A DNA stretch of 64,000 nt from Marsupella aquatica. Its lineage: Eukaryota > Marchantiophyta. Shown here piece by piece: positions 43,292 through 55,798 of this stretch. Made by a program: the position numbers and the translations under genes. Numbering within the stretch: position 1 is the stretch's first letter; every line of letters begins with the position of its first letter. Location of the stretch: positions 10,416,001 to 10,480,000 of the forward strand of contig OZ316897.1 in the NCBI GenBank assembly GCA_973895155.1, in the 5' to 3' direction. The notes under the pieces were generated by a model that saw only the letters and a program-made list of their open reading frames with translations, was not told where the DNA came from and made no database searches.

Positions 43292-46200
43292 TAGTAGATG
43301 AGACACCTGAGTGATCCCAATCTAACAGATCCATAGACCTTAAATCAATGTACCCAAATACTCATGGGGTTTGTTTGGGAGAAATAGTCTGATTTGGGGT
43401 CCATCAAGCAGGTACCTCAAGAATTTTCAAATAGGGTAATGTACTGGTTAGAGGGCATTGTGAGATATAATGCCCATAACTAGGACATTAATGTACTATA
43501 AAAACTTGAGTGACTTTTAGGTAACAAACAAGGAAAAGTGAATACTTGAAATAGAAAATTCAAATTAAAGGGTCATCCAAGAAATGGTTGCTATGGAATT
43601 GGTCAAAAATATCCATTCTTTAGTTATATTAAATTCTATTCATAGATATTTTGTTAATATCACCATATAAGATTTGGTTATCATTTTGAGATCTAAACTA
43701 AATTTAATTATTATTTTTATATGGTCAAACTATATTTAATTATGGACCCCACTAGAGGTCCCTTCCAAAATTCCTGGCTCCACAGCGCACCACGTCATCA
43801 TGACGTGCTGCAAACAGGTATGAATTGGTTTACAAAATAAAATGACTTTAACATTCGTGTTTGCGGCAATAATCGATGAAATGACGAAATGAGTGTCCGA
43901 GGAGACCAACAATGTGTTTCAATCTCAAAGTGACAGGACAGACCCAATGGTCACCAAGTTCACAGGACTAAGTCACTGCTAAAGCAAATATTTCAACCAC
44001 TCCACTTTCACAGCCGAGTGGGAGAACAGGGAGTGCGCTGAGACTATTAAACGCTCTGGTTAGAATCTTCCTTGCTTCGCCTGCCGCCCCTCACTCTCTC
44101 TCTCTCTCATTGCGGACCCGGCTTTATGCTTTGAGTCTCTCCTGGACTTCTGGTAAAGAAACAATTCAAGGGTAACAATTTGCGGCTCGGCTAGAAATTT
44201 ATTGATGATACACTCATGAGCTTTTTGGCAGCAAGCTCTGTTGAGAGATGCAAGAGTATGGCTATCTAAAAAATTAATAAATGGGCATCCTAGTCTTCAC
44301 CGTGCCCAAGATCAGACAAGTACAGGAAGGCTCTGAGATGACACAATTTCAATGGCCATGCTGCGATCCTCCCCTTACATAGGCTCCATTCATCCGGAAG
44401 TATGATCAATCGCACAATCTAGCTACTCAGAAAAGAATTATTCTTGAGGACTTGAAATCCCCTCGGCGCGAAATTAAACGCCTCTCAATCAACTCTGCCC
44501 ACCACTGCTTGAAAAAAATTGAATCCTTCTAGGCATACAACAAATGCCCATTCTGTGGTAGCGTCAATGTCCTGGTGGCAGAGTACCACGGTACAGTTCC
44601 CAGTAGTCAAAGCTGTTGTGACTACTAGAAAGTCTCCGTCGTGAACCTTACGTGACAAAACCTTGACAACTATGCTAAACAATAAAAACTTCCAGTGAAC
44701 AAAGTTTTGCGAACTGACCATATGGTTTAAATTGTGATGGCATCGTGGGTTCCACAGTGCCTCACACTAGATGCATACAAGGTAATTGCAAACCAACTCT
44801 GGCCACCATCGCTACCTACCAGACAGCAATCGCTTGAGACAAGCGAGAATTAATGTAGATGGCCCTAAGCTTGACACATAGGTTTACTCACTCTAAGCAA
44901 TACCGTGGAGAAGTGTGTTGCATTATTTTATAAAATCCATTGTTGAAATAGCTGGCTTTGGATGAGTCGAAAAACTATTCTGGCAAGGAAATTGTTGAAC
45001 TGCAGTTTGTCCGGTCTTTGTTCAAAGGTGTTCTAGATGATCCAAACGAGAGCTCTATTTTACGTCCTCGGGTGAGCTCCATTTCCATTCCAACCTGCAA
45101 TTAGATCTTCAACTGTGCTCATGATTCCTAATTGAAATACCTTTGCTGGCTCCAGAGCTGAACTCCCAAGCGATTGGGATTGCCTCAAGCTCAGAGCACC
45201 ACGCTGCAGCTTCAGAACTAGTTGAGGTTTGCTCATATATTCAGCTCGGTCACTATTTTCAGTTGGCCTAGTCTCCAGATTCGATCCACCATGTAATCTC
45301 AATAAAGATATGTTCATTGTCACACATTTTATAACACATTTATCTATTTCACATATATTGTCCAACACATACCTCACATACAATCAACAGATAAGCGTCC
45401 ATGAACTAATTTTTACTTTTATTATATTTATGGTGTTTTGTATAATCCCCTCCTCAAAAAAGGGATCTATTATGGGGAATTAATGCATTCAAAGAGAAAA
45501 GTCACGAAAGGCTTTACGCTAACTGAAAGGTATACCCAAGTTTCCACTTCTCCAAAGCTGGAAGGACAATACTGATTGTTTTTTTTGCTACGGTTAACTA
45601 CTCACGAAACCCTATGAACCCCCAAACCAAACTCCCAAGTTAACCTCCGCAATGTCTCCGTGCCACCCACAACGGCCGTGACAGATATCCGGTACGGTCA
45701 GGTACAGTTCGGTCCACATTGGGAAGACGAAGCGGTTTTCCGTCCTATGCGGTATCCAATGCAATGGAGAAAACGGCCGTATCTTGTTGCATATCAGGTT
45801 ATCAACGTATGTGGATATGGTACGTCTGAGAGGGGCTTGGTATTTACCATTATCCGTATTTAACTCCCAGGTGAAAGGGTGAGACGCTTTAAACAACTTA
45901 ATGCCGTTCGTGATATAAATAAAGGGGGGGGGGGGGGTGGTGCAGTCTGGAGCAATATGCCCTGGTCAAGATCTGGATCGTCTTCTCGTCTATTTTCAAT
46001 AAAGTTAGAAAAAATCAAAATCTGTCAGGGTCTTAAGTGTACTGAGGTCTAACTGTAGTAAGGAGCATTATGGGCAACAATTGCCACTCAAACCTTGAGG
46101 GCAAACTCTTTTCTTGAGGCATTCTATCCCAACAGGACTTTACTGCATATGTAAATATTTTTGTGATTTATTCATTTATATTATAAAGTGCACTAATTTT

Positions 46201-46621
46201 CCATACTTTGTTGGATTTGTTTTTGGTATTTCTGAGCATATTAGTTTTGCATACAACCTCCCTTCTTTGAGAAGGAGAGTCTGCAACACTCTAAATGTAA
46301 GGAAGGAAACACAATATAAGATTACCATAGAAAATAAAATAATAAATTTCATCAAAAGATCACAAGGTTTGCTTCTAATTTCTTCTATGTTTTTGGTCAA
46401 TTGCATAACAGCCACTTATTGAGTGGCCATTTAATTACTTTTTCTATTTCAGAGATTCATTTTTCTTGTTTGTTATTGAAAAATCACTCAAATTTTTACT
46501 TATGTTAATCCTAGTGTTGGGCTTTATATCCCATAGTGTTCTCTTAACAGGAGACTTTAATGTATACATAAAATTGCAGAGTAAAGTGTTCGTTTCAAGA
46601 ATAGTGTGTCAAATCAACATC
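43292..46621. other. Gene-free interval
   Basis: AT-rich segments (43.6-43.75 kb) and a G14 run (45924-45937) are present. Minus-strand frames at 44485-44721 and 45060-45383 are open but unrecognised, so I do not call them genes. Confidence 0.4.
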
Positions 46622-47026
46622 TATTTGAGGCTGCCAAGTCTTCTTGGGCTCGCATATCCTGCCCATACCGGTTTGAAATGAATCCTGCTTGCTTGCCCTT
46701 GTCAACCTTGGGTGCTGCTCTGGCAACATGAAGTAGAACACGCCATTGATCCCCCTTCCCTTGACAATGACACATGCTGAAAATGAAAACGACACACTTT
46801 GAGAATGAAGGCATCTGTAAGTGAGAATGGGTTTTCAGCAGAGTCCTAAAGATGCAGGCAAATTTGAAGTGGACAGATATTTCCCATCTGTTGACGAATT
46901 GAGGGTGTGTTTCATTTCACGCTGCCAGAGCAGCAACCAACATTTAGAAATGAAAGCGGGTAGGATGCACTGGAAGTCAGGACGGGCAGGGTACAGGGGC
47001 CCAGGAAGGCTGGGAGCCTTAAGTAG
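46622..47026. repeat. Imperfect inverted repeat with ~115-bp arms (MITE-like or hairpin locus)
   Basis: The left arm (about 46622-46740) and right arm (about 46912-47026) are reverse complements with scattered mismatches. The best block is TGCTGCTCTGGCAACATGAA against the complement of ttcacgctgccagagcagca. The arms also pair ctgcccatacc with the complement of ggacgggcagg, and cttcttgggct with the complement of gcccaggaagg. The spacer is about 170 bp. This suits a miniature inverted-repeat transposon or a small-RNA hairpin precursor. Confidence 0.65.
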
Positions 47027-49568
47027 GTGTTGATTTTACGGACCATCATTCAAAACAAAATCAAACAGAAGAATATTTTTAGCAGAGAACAAATGTACGA
47101 GATTGTATAGCAAACAGAATTCAAACCAATTACCCAAACTGGGTCATACAGTTTGCACATAGGACAAAATGGTTCATAGAGTTAATTTGAGATTTGGTAC
47201 ATTGCAATCACCAGCAATTGCAAATCTAACCCAATCCAACTAATAGTTCGCAATCCAAATCTACACTCTGGAGCCCATGGTGCCCATGGTCAAGAGGTAA
47301 GCCTCTAGACCAAGAGTCTGGGTAGGCAACAAGTTTAGGGCTAGGCAACAGGCCAGGAAGGCTAGGTTCCCGGCTAGGTTTGGCAAATGGTGCTACTTTT
47401 ATTTACCCCTGAATTTTGCAATTTTCAAGACTTGCAAGTATTTTCTAAGTACATATGGGACCCTGAGGGTTTGCACTCAGAACAAGTGACTAATGAGTAA
47501 AACAAGCTAGACAGAAATCATGTCACAGTGTCAATGATGCATGTTCGGAGCACATGTAGAAGATGTGCTCAAATGCACAAACATTCCTAAGAACATTAGT
47601 CTAAGGAGAAGATTCCAAGTTATCTCATTGTCAAAAGCACTGGGTTGCGTTCTTAATCAATTATATGCTCCGTCAGCCTATTGGCTAGGATCTATGCCTT
47701 TTCTAAAGAGTAATATTCATCACGTGGAGTGACATGATTGATTGACTTTGGTGTTTTTCCTGAACTTTGCTGACAATATCTTGGGCCAATAATTATGTTT
47801 CTTGAATAAGTGCCTCCTGTAGTTGGAATAGTCCAACTTTAAAATCTTCTAAAAGAGCCTGTATCACCTCCTTTAAACTGTTCATGATCTTCCCCCTAAA
47901 CTTTTCCTGGGTTCCGTCTGTTGGATCTCTCTTCCATCATATAGTATGTTCATAGAAGGTTTGAATGAGGTACTGGTTATTAGACCATTCTATGATGAAA
48001 GGCATGGATTGCAGTTGCTTTATTTATTTGCCTTTAGTTGTGTCTAGAGTGGTATTGGGACTGCTCGAGCCCTGGTGACACCTTCCCCTTTAAAGACAAA
48101 AAGAATGTTTAGGTGATGAATGAAATTTAGAGGGGCTAAAGGAAAGGATCATCAGATAGCTTAGCCGCCCTTGCTGTCCCTCTTGCTATTGAGATATTTT
48201 GGAGACTTCATCATCACTTACTTGCCAGCAGCTTGCAACATCCACAAATGGGTGGGTTTCCATTGGCCCACCACTTTCCATTCTTACCACACACTTTCAT
48301 GAGCATCACAGAAATGTCTGTGATGCTGTGGGCTTGCAAATCTCTGGCGAAGTGAACTAGCGTCCCTCTACAGCAGTTTGCCCTCTTAGAGGACCTCCGC
48401 CCCCCCCTTGCACATTTAGTTCCAACCATGTATGTAAACCATTAGTTCATCCCACTATGGCTTACATGTGAACTGTTTGCTCCTCACACCGAGGCACCTT
48501 AGTTTCTTTCCACTTGCTAGTTTTAGGGGTTTTCCTGTGCCCCCTTCTCTTCGGTTTGATGTTTGTTCACTTTGGACCTCTTCTGTTTGTTCTTCAGAGT
48601 ACTTTGTTTGACCCCTTATTGTGAAAACTTCAAACAAATAGCCTGTCAAATTAAATATTCAGGTCAAATGTTTCAGAGGGGGGGGGGGGGGGGGTTGACA
48701 ATTATGGGGCAGGATATTTAAAGAGCAGTTCAAGAGGGCTCTAAATTGATAGGCTCGTTTTTACAGAATGGAACATTATTCACTCATTCATACTGACGAT
48801 GCATAATTGTCTCAGAAATCAAAGGTCAAGGAACTACTTAACAAGTTCGACAACGTGGGGGAGATGCTCTATGCAGGGAAACAACTGGACCGTATGAGTC
48901 GGAAGGAGATTTGCATTTATCGGTCGAACTCTCTGGACTGGTACGTGAAGCATTCAATTCTGACGTTACATCCCGTGCTAAGGTTTGGATTCTCGAACCG
49001 AGTTTCTGGAAGAAGGCATTAAAGAGTGACACATCCTGACATGAGGTTTCAACGAGCAGAACAACGATACAATTTCGTCCTACCGCTTCTGTACTTCAAA
49101 ATAGTTTGGGAGCAGAGACTTCGATCGATGGTCTCTGACATCGCCGTCAGTGCAGACCAAATCGAGGTCACGATCTCCGACCCCGGGAGAACGTGTCATC
49201 GGAACTTACCGCTCCGTATTAGATTGGAAAGACAGTACTTGTCAATAGTTTACGCACCGTCCAAAAGAGGCTCCAGAGTAGAGCTAAGGTTCAAAGGAAT
49301 CTGCAATAGGATGGTATTTCGAAGGTGAAGCAGACTGAATCAGTGGCAGTACTGTACGTGGATTGGCTGGTTCTGCATATGGGAACGAACGACTGCACAC
49401 TCCGCATGTGCGATGGCAATTATCGAGTCATGGAAAGAGCAGTGGATTATCACACCGTACCTGAAATTTTTGCGTCTGAGATTCTTGGCACAGAGAGTGG
49501 TGCGTGGTGCTCCAGCCCACAAACACAAAGTAACTTAAGTCTCTCACTTGCTTTTTAAATGCACTAAC
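47027..49568. other. Gene-free interval
   Basis: It holds a G17 run (48678-48694) and a short repeat-rich patch (47303-47390) with recurring 'ctaggcaaca' and 'aggaaggctagg' words. Open frames are short and unrecognised. Confidence 0.4.
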
Positions 49569-49925
49569 ACAGGACCTGTCACGCAGCCAGAGTTTTTGTT
49601 ACTCTTGGATACTTTTTGCTCACGACTTCCTCCAATTCCCGGCTCTCGGGAAGATGCATAGCATATACATTCTTGGAGACTTAAGGTGGGAGACCTGCCA
49701 CAGAGCCAGAGTTTGTTATTCTAGGATACTTTTTCCTCACGACTTCCACCAGATCCAGGTCTTGGGACGGTACATTCTTCGAGACTGGAAGTAAAATACC
49801 TGTCATGAAGCCTGAGATTTTCAGCAGACTGTCGGATTTTTCTCACGAATTTCACCAAAATCAGGCACTGTAGGAGATGCCTACAAGCTGCTATATTCTT
49901 CCAATCGAGACATACTGCACAATAC
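49569..49925. repeat. Three diverged tandem copies of a ~115-bp unit
   Basis: Copies at about 49569-49685, 49686-49790 and 49793-49925 each contain 'acctgtcacgcagccagag' (or a variant), then 'ggatactttttgctcacgac' (or variant), a 'ttcc/ttcaccaaaatca'-type segment and 'acattcttggagac' (or variant). The third is most diverged. No coding role is apparent. Confidence 0.8.
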
Positions 49926-50815
49926 AGTTTTTTCGAATAACTCCCTGCTGATGGTACCTTATCATGGCCCAAACCCAGGGCTCCTAGGATTCCAGTACTC
50001 TGTATATGACAATTGGTTCTGGCAACGTCCAGTGCCCAGCATGGAATCCATGTGATCTTCTCAGCCAGAATACCAATAGTTCCGCAACATGCCAGAAGGA
50101 TATTCCCATCGTGGAAAACCCTACTCTCTTATTCACCGTTTACGAAGGAAAAGAGATGTCAGCCGAGTTGCCAGCACCTTCCGACCTCGTACACCACGCA
50201 TGAAACACAGCAGTTATTGCCTGACATCTTCCGTCACGATTGTGAAAAGAAACCTCTCTTTGCCTCGTAGCATGAGGCGTTTCACTTTTGGCCAGAAGTT
50301 TGCTAGACAGATGGAAGGACCGCTCCTGTGCTTTGAGATTATTCATGTCCATGTTATGACTTTTCAAGAATTGATTGTCAAGTCAGAACAGGATAAATTG
50401 TTTTCAAACTTAGGCAATCGAAAATCCCGTGTACGCCTTTCAACGATCCACCGTCCGCTTTCTAGACGGACGGCCCAATAATATATTGAGTATAAGATAG
50501 CCGCATAGTGCATGAGAAAGCAGAATAGACGAATACTCCACGACTCGAAGAGATGCAAAGTCTAGTGTCAACGACAAGCATGTGGAGTGACAAGAAAGGA
50601 ATATTTGTGCACGATTCTCCTAAGTTCATTTGCGATGTTAAAAATTCAAATTCATTAGTGTTTTGGTTTTGGGTTTGCTTTGCTGAACCACCATGAAACC
50701 TCACCTTCATTAATATGGAAAAGTGGATAGAGGTCAGGGAAACTTTCCCGGATAGAACAAGACAGATGACAAAGCACACGGAAGCGGCCAGTGGATTCGT
50801 AGTTCTCTAGTCAAT

Positions 50816-50859
<44 letters not shown>

Positions 50860-51950
50860 AATGAACAACCTGCGCCTTACCGGGAGACAGGATGGCGAAG
50901 GCCGAAAACCCAATAAAGGGAGGAAGTGTGTCTGTTTCCCCGCTGTATCCAACCCCTCTGAGGCTGATCACGGTATTTGGGAAAGCAACAGTGCCGAACC
51001 AGATTTGGATGTTTGGGCATCATCAGCACAGTTCACTCAAAGGGTAGTTGCTCTGATCTGTTGAGCTGCTGACTCTACATACGAAGTTGCTTCTGCTTGC
51101 GGAACCCAAAAGGAGAAAAAGCAGTAATGCATTCACTGTTTCCAGATGTGCAATTTGGGAAAGGGTGTAAGAGTGTCAGATATACCATCTGCTGGCACCT
51201 GCAAATTTTGGAAAACAACCTCATGAGTCATGAACCTGCAAGGCTAGTAGAGGTCGTCACTCGTCAGTGCTCATCTGTAGGGATTAGATTGAAGCCATTG
51301 GTCCAGGCGAGGGCCTGCACTGCACATGACATGTGCATTGAGTGCTCAGCTGTCATAAGTTTGCAGCACGCACAGAAGGAAACTGACACATGAACGGTAG
51401 AACCCTGGCATGGTGAAACTACGTTGGACTCCAAGGAATATTTCAATGTTTTAGTCAAGTACTGCCAATCGGAGGCTTCATTCTAAATTCCTGTGCTACT
51501 CCTGAATTAGTTATGGTCCTTGACTAACTCGAGCTGCAATGATAGTGACCAACGTTTGTCCATATCGGGAAATTCAGGACACTTTCAAATTCTTATACGA
51601 GTAGATATAGTGCAAGAAGGTTCCGAGGAAAAACCCTAAACTTACTGTAGGCCCGTTTGTCAAATGGATCAATTCTATTTCTGTACATGCGAGCGATGAA
51701 TCTCAACCTTGCCAAAGCGAAATAGATGGAGGCAGATGTCGCGTGAGAAGCCTTGGGAAACAAACCGGTGTGATGCAAGAACTAGAACTAGTCCTTCAGG
51801 GAGGTATCGCTTCTCCTTTTCGAGAGGATTACTTCAGAGACAAAAGCGACCGGAAATGGATCTATTAGGTTTCTCTAGTAGCGATCGCGATCTCTATATT
51901 TTCATCCAAATTTTAGGGCAAATTTTGTTTAACCTCTCCACAAACACAGA
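49926..51950. other. Gene-free interval with a (TA)n microsatellite
   Basis: A (TA)19-type tract lies at 50819-50856. The open frames here are short and resemble no family. Nothing else is supported. Confidence 0.4.
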
Positions 51951-52541
51951 ATTGACGATGCAAGAAGTTCGAGAAAGAATTCAGGAGCACTATGTCAAGC
52001 AGAACTCATACGCAGACATTTTCAATGCGAAAAATGCAGGTACCTGACAAAAGCACCTCACCACCTAAGAAAAATGAATTCCTCCCAAGACTCTTAGAAG
52101 CAGTAAAGAATGCGGAAAAACAATCTGAACTTCGTGAACTCAGTGAAAAAGGAGAATGATGGAAGTTTACAAAAGGTACCGCACGCACCTCGCATGAATC
52201 CATTAAAACTTCAATGGCGTCAGTGTCAGAACAGACCACTTGGGCCCGGCTGTAAACTTTCGGTTGAGAAAATAACGGGTTAGAATCAAAGTGAAAGCTT
52301 GGAAGGCCTGAGTTGTGGGATGCGATCATCAGAAACAAGATTGGCAGATTAAAGTAGCGATTCATCTCTGCTTTTGCAGGACAAGCTCGTTCCACCCGAT
52401 AAAAGCAATGCACGGAAGACGCCGTTAATACAGTCACACAAGCAGGACGACGAAACAATATCTCCAGCATCTCAAAGCGAATTGGGCAAAACCTTAATTA
52501 TGTCAACTCTAGCACGAAGGGTCGACACTTCGCACTACAGG
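51951..52541 (+). other. Two splice-flanked open segments, possible exons of an unknown gene
   Basis: Segment 51951-52037 is preceded by 'cacaaacacag' and followed by GTACCT. It encodes LTMQEVRERIQEHYVKQNSY, an amphipathic helical stretch. Segment 52379-52541 is preceded by 'cttttgcag' and followed by GTATCA, and encodes DKLVPPDKSNARKTPLIQSH onward. Their phases do not join directly, so a further exon would be needed. No family is recognised and confidence is low. Confidence 0.25.
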
Positions 52542-55500
52542 TATCAAACCATTTCCTGACTGGACCGCCGGCGATTAGAATTCACAGGGAGTTACAGAAA
52601 TGAGCTTACGAGGGTCAGGGCATCAATGCCGTCGTTTGTGTATTCACACAGCAGCGTGCTCGTACACTCCGGTAATGGTGGATCTCTTGTTTTCGGCAGC
52701 AATGGGCATTGCAAGAATGATAGCACGAGGACGTACATCTAATTTCATGTCGTGGCAATACAAGCTGCACTAAGCAGAGAGAGTGCATTTCCAGGGAAAC
52801 ACTTTCTCTGAGCTTCATTTCTCCTGAAAGTCGGGCACTGTGAAGGACAACGATATGTCGTGTTGACATCGCTTGTGTTACATCCATTTCTTCAAAGAAA
52901 GGTCCTCCTTCCCTCTTCAGGAATTTGCCAACTTGACTGGCTTTGATCAATTTCTGTTTGCCAGCCTACGTCCCCTGATATGCTGTGACTCTTAGCATAC
53001 AAAGCAGAATTTGGCAATCAGCAACAGTATACCATACCTTAGGGAAGATCTCTGGACGTTTACCTAGAGGGCTTCCACAATGAAGTTCACAACAATGAAG
53101 GAAGGGGGCCCAAAACTGTTCAATCTAACAATGCACTAAAACAAAGCTACGTTGACGCCCCGGGAATATGGAACAAGCTTAGCCTAAGTGATATTGCCTG
53201 AAAACCGGTGGGTGGTTTCTAAATTCCGTGCTGTAACGACAAAGAACTCATGGTGAGACAGCTCCTCTGCCTTGTGCAGACCAAGTCATCCATTGCAAGA
53301 ACTACGACGATGAATTGGTTTTAGCGCCCCATGACTTCCCAATTTGCACGAGGGGCGGAACAAGCACTGAAATACAGATTTAAGAAAGTTAACCGACATA
53401 ATCTCCAGGAACCAGCTAGTTCTCTATTATAGAATAGCGAATTTATTTTCAAGTCCACAGAATTTCAAGTGCAAGTTCCAGAGAATACATGGTTGCAAAT
53501 TATAGAAATAGGAAATAAACATAGTCTCATCTCAAGGACAAACCAATGTTGCGTGGATTGCAACGGAGAATGAAAAGATTAAGAATAATGACGAAGGAAA
53601 GCAGACAAAAACAACAAAAACAGGGAACAGATAGCGGGGACGAGCTCTCTCGGGGGAACGTTGGAGTCCACAAGTTATCGATCTGCATAGCATTCAAAAG
53701 CGAGTTAGTCTCTTTGTTGAAAACGAATGCGCTTGAAAATTGAAACTAATGAGGTGTGTACCCCCCGTTTTAAAGTTAAGCTAGGGAATTCCACAAACTG
53801 CAGTGCTATCATCTCCCACCTACACAGGATGCTGTCCGAATACTTATCGCGACTTGAAACGAGGAAGCAGCATAACCCGTATCATCAATACTTTGGAACA
53901 ACACCACGACCGTCATACAACGATGGGGAATAGCCCATAAACAAGCCGAGTTACGAAAGACGTTGAGACTACGTAGCTGAGGAGTTCCAAATGCTAACTC
54001 ACTGGAAATTGAGGAGCAAGTTCAGTTATGTATTTCGACGCTAGCGAGTAAAGATGTGCTGAGTGCAGTAATAGCTGCCCAAAAAACTGTCGATTCGTCT
54101 TGACATTGCCGTGACAGAGCGGAGTGGCCATCACAGAGGAGGTCCCAGTCCCGATCCGACACAGCTTCAAGTCTTGGGTTGAATTTCTAAGAACTTCCAG
54201 TACTCAGTCTAAGGAGTTCAATGAGGAAAGTGAGCTCTAGTGAACGCAAAATTTACACAGAACTGCAAATGTGAGAAATATTCTGAGAGGATACACATAC
54301 TACAGTATTATGGGTTCGACGAACTAATTCAAAATTTGTCGGGAAAATTGAGCTCGTACTCGAAGTTTCAGTGGAATTGGTCTACGCCGACCGCGTTAGC
54401 TTCGATACTTATCAGAGGCCCGCCGGGAAAAGATAACCGCACAGTGCTGCTAGAGCGATCATTGAGGTTATACCTGTATTCTCTCTGGAACTACTCAAGA
54501 GAAATCATTGATGAAATTGATCGCTGACCGCGTAAAATGAAATACACAAGAGAGGCAGGCGGGAAAGATAAACAAACCACAGTACGTGCTAATATGTGGA
54601 GGACACAGATTCAAAAATTTGCCGGGAACCTTCAATATTTGATTACGATGTCATAGATTACTTTTTGGTGAGGTGGGTGGCGATCGCTCAAAGCGAATTC
54701 ACTACTGTACTTAGTTAACGTTCAAGAAAATTAAGGAAAATCAATTCAGAAAATCTGATGTACAGTACAGTAGCTCATTTAACTGTACTACCGTAGTGAG
54801 TGAGAGGGTGCCTGAAGGATAATTTCTGGTACCAATTTCACCCTTACTCACATACTCTCGTAAAAAGTGAAGCATAGTGTAGACGAATATAGTGAATATT
54901 TAACTTCTCCCAAATCAATCTAAGCCGTCAATCTTGATCATCAACGGCTCCTGATTATCAAAAACAATCGGAAAATCAGAACATCTTTGGTTCTACTCGC
55001 AGTAAATTGGCTGAGTCAGTGAATGACTTCTCGCACTAGGGGCTCACTGAAGAAAGTATCCTCAATTTCCGCTCGAGAAAAAAAGAAATTAAGTATCCTC
55101 CAAAGCGAAGAAAGGAAAAAGGAAAGAAGAAAAGGGATTTAATCAATTTGAACTGTTCGAGCTGGCCTTCGATGTCTAGGATTAACAGTCTGGAGAACTT
55201 ACATTATTATTTCACCTGACCTTTGGAAGAGTCACCAATGGTGCGGTGGGAACTCCCTCGCTTTGAATGCGGTCTGAACATTTGAAATTCAAAAGTCCGT
55301 TCCAGCTGCTTGTACGCTGCATTCGCTCATCTCAAATCTCCCGAAGGCCGCCTCGCTTAACGGAATCCCGCAAGACGTGGATCCAAATTAGGAGGGAGGG
55401 ATCAGTACCGTAGCGCGGGCGCCCCAGTAGAAAGCATAACAAAATGGACTTCTAGACACATTTTATGAATGCAGGATTTTGGGCAATGGGCGAGGTACAT

Positions 55501-55798
55501 CGACGAAGAGAGTTTGCACTCTGTTGTGCTCTGTGGACGCAAGAGGAGACGATCGAGGGAGTGGCGCGAGACTAGCACTTCCGAGCTGGTTCGACAGACG
55601 GGAAGCGACGACACAATTTGAGAAGGAGGAGGAGATTCTTTCAGCAAGACGAACGTCAGAGGAGAACATCAAGTAAGAAGCCAGCGACTTCAGGTATTGG
55701 ATCGACAGTCAGGTAAAGAGGCAGACAGAGTTGGAGAACATTTGATTGCTAGTATCCACCTGGGATTTCGTTGCTCGCGCATTGGAGCGGAGATCATA
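52542..55798. other. Gene-free interval and upstream region of the next gene
   Basis: No gene is supported between 52.5 and 55.4 kb. A plus-strand open stretch at 55479-55676 (MGNGRGTSTKRVC...) precedes the next gene and may be 5' UTR or an extra exon. Confidence 0.4.

Noticed and set aside
42711-43334. 207-codon minus-strand open frame
   Set aside because: It spans direct repeats, has no domain pattern and its composition changes abruptly, so it is probably an open frame by chance.
44485-45383. Minus-strand open frames as a two-exon gene
   Set aside because: No splice-consistent junction and no family resemblance; evidence is too weak to annotate.
47280-47345. tRNA-Leu-like or tRNA-derived SINE sequence
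   Set aside because: An A-box-like TGGTCAAGAGGTAAG is present, but no B box GGTTCRANNCC follows at the right distance and no cloverleaf can be drawn.
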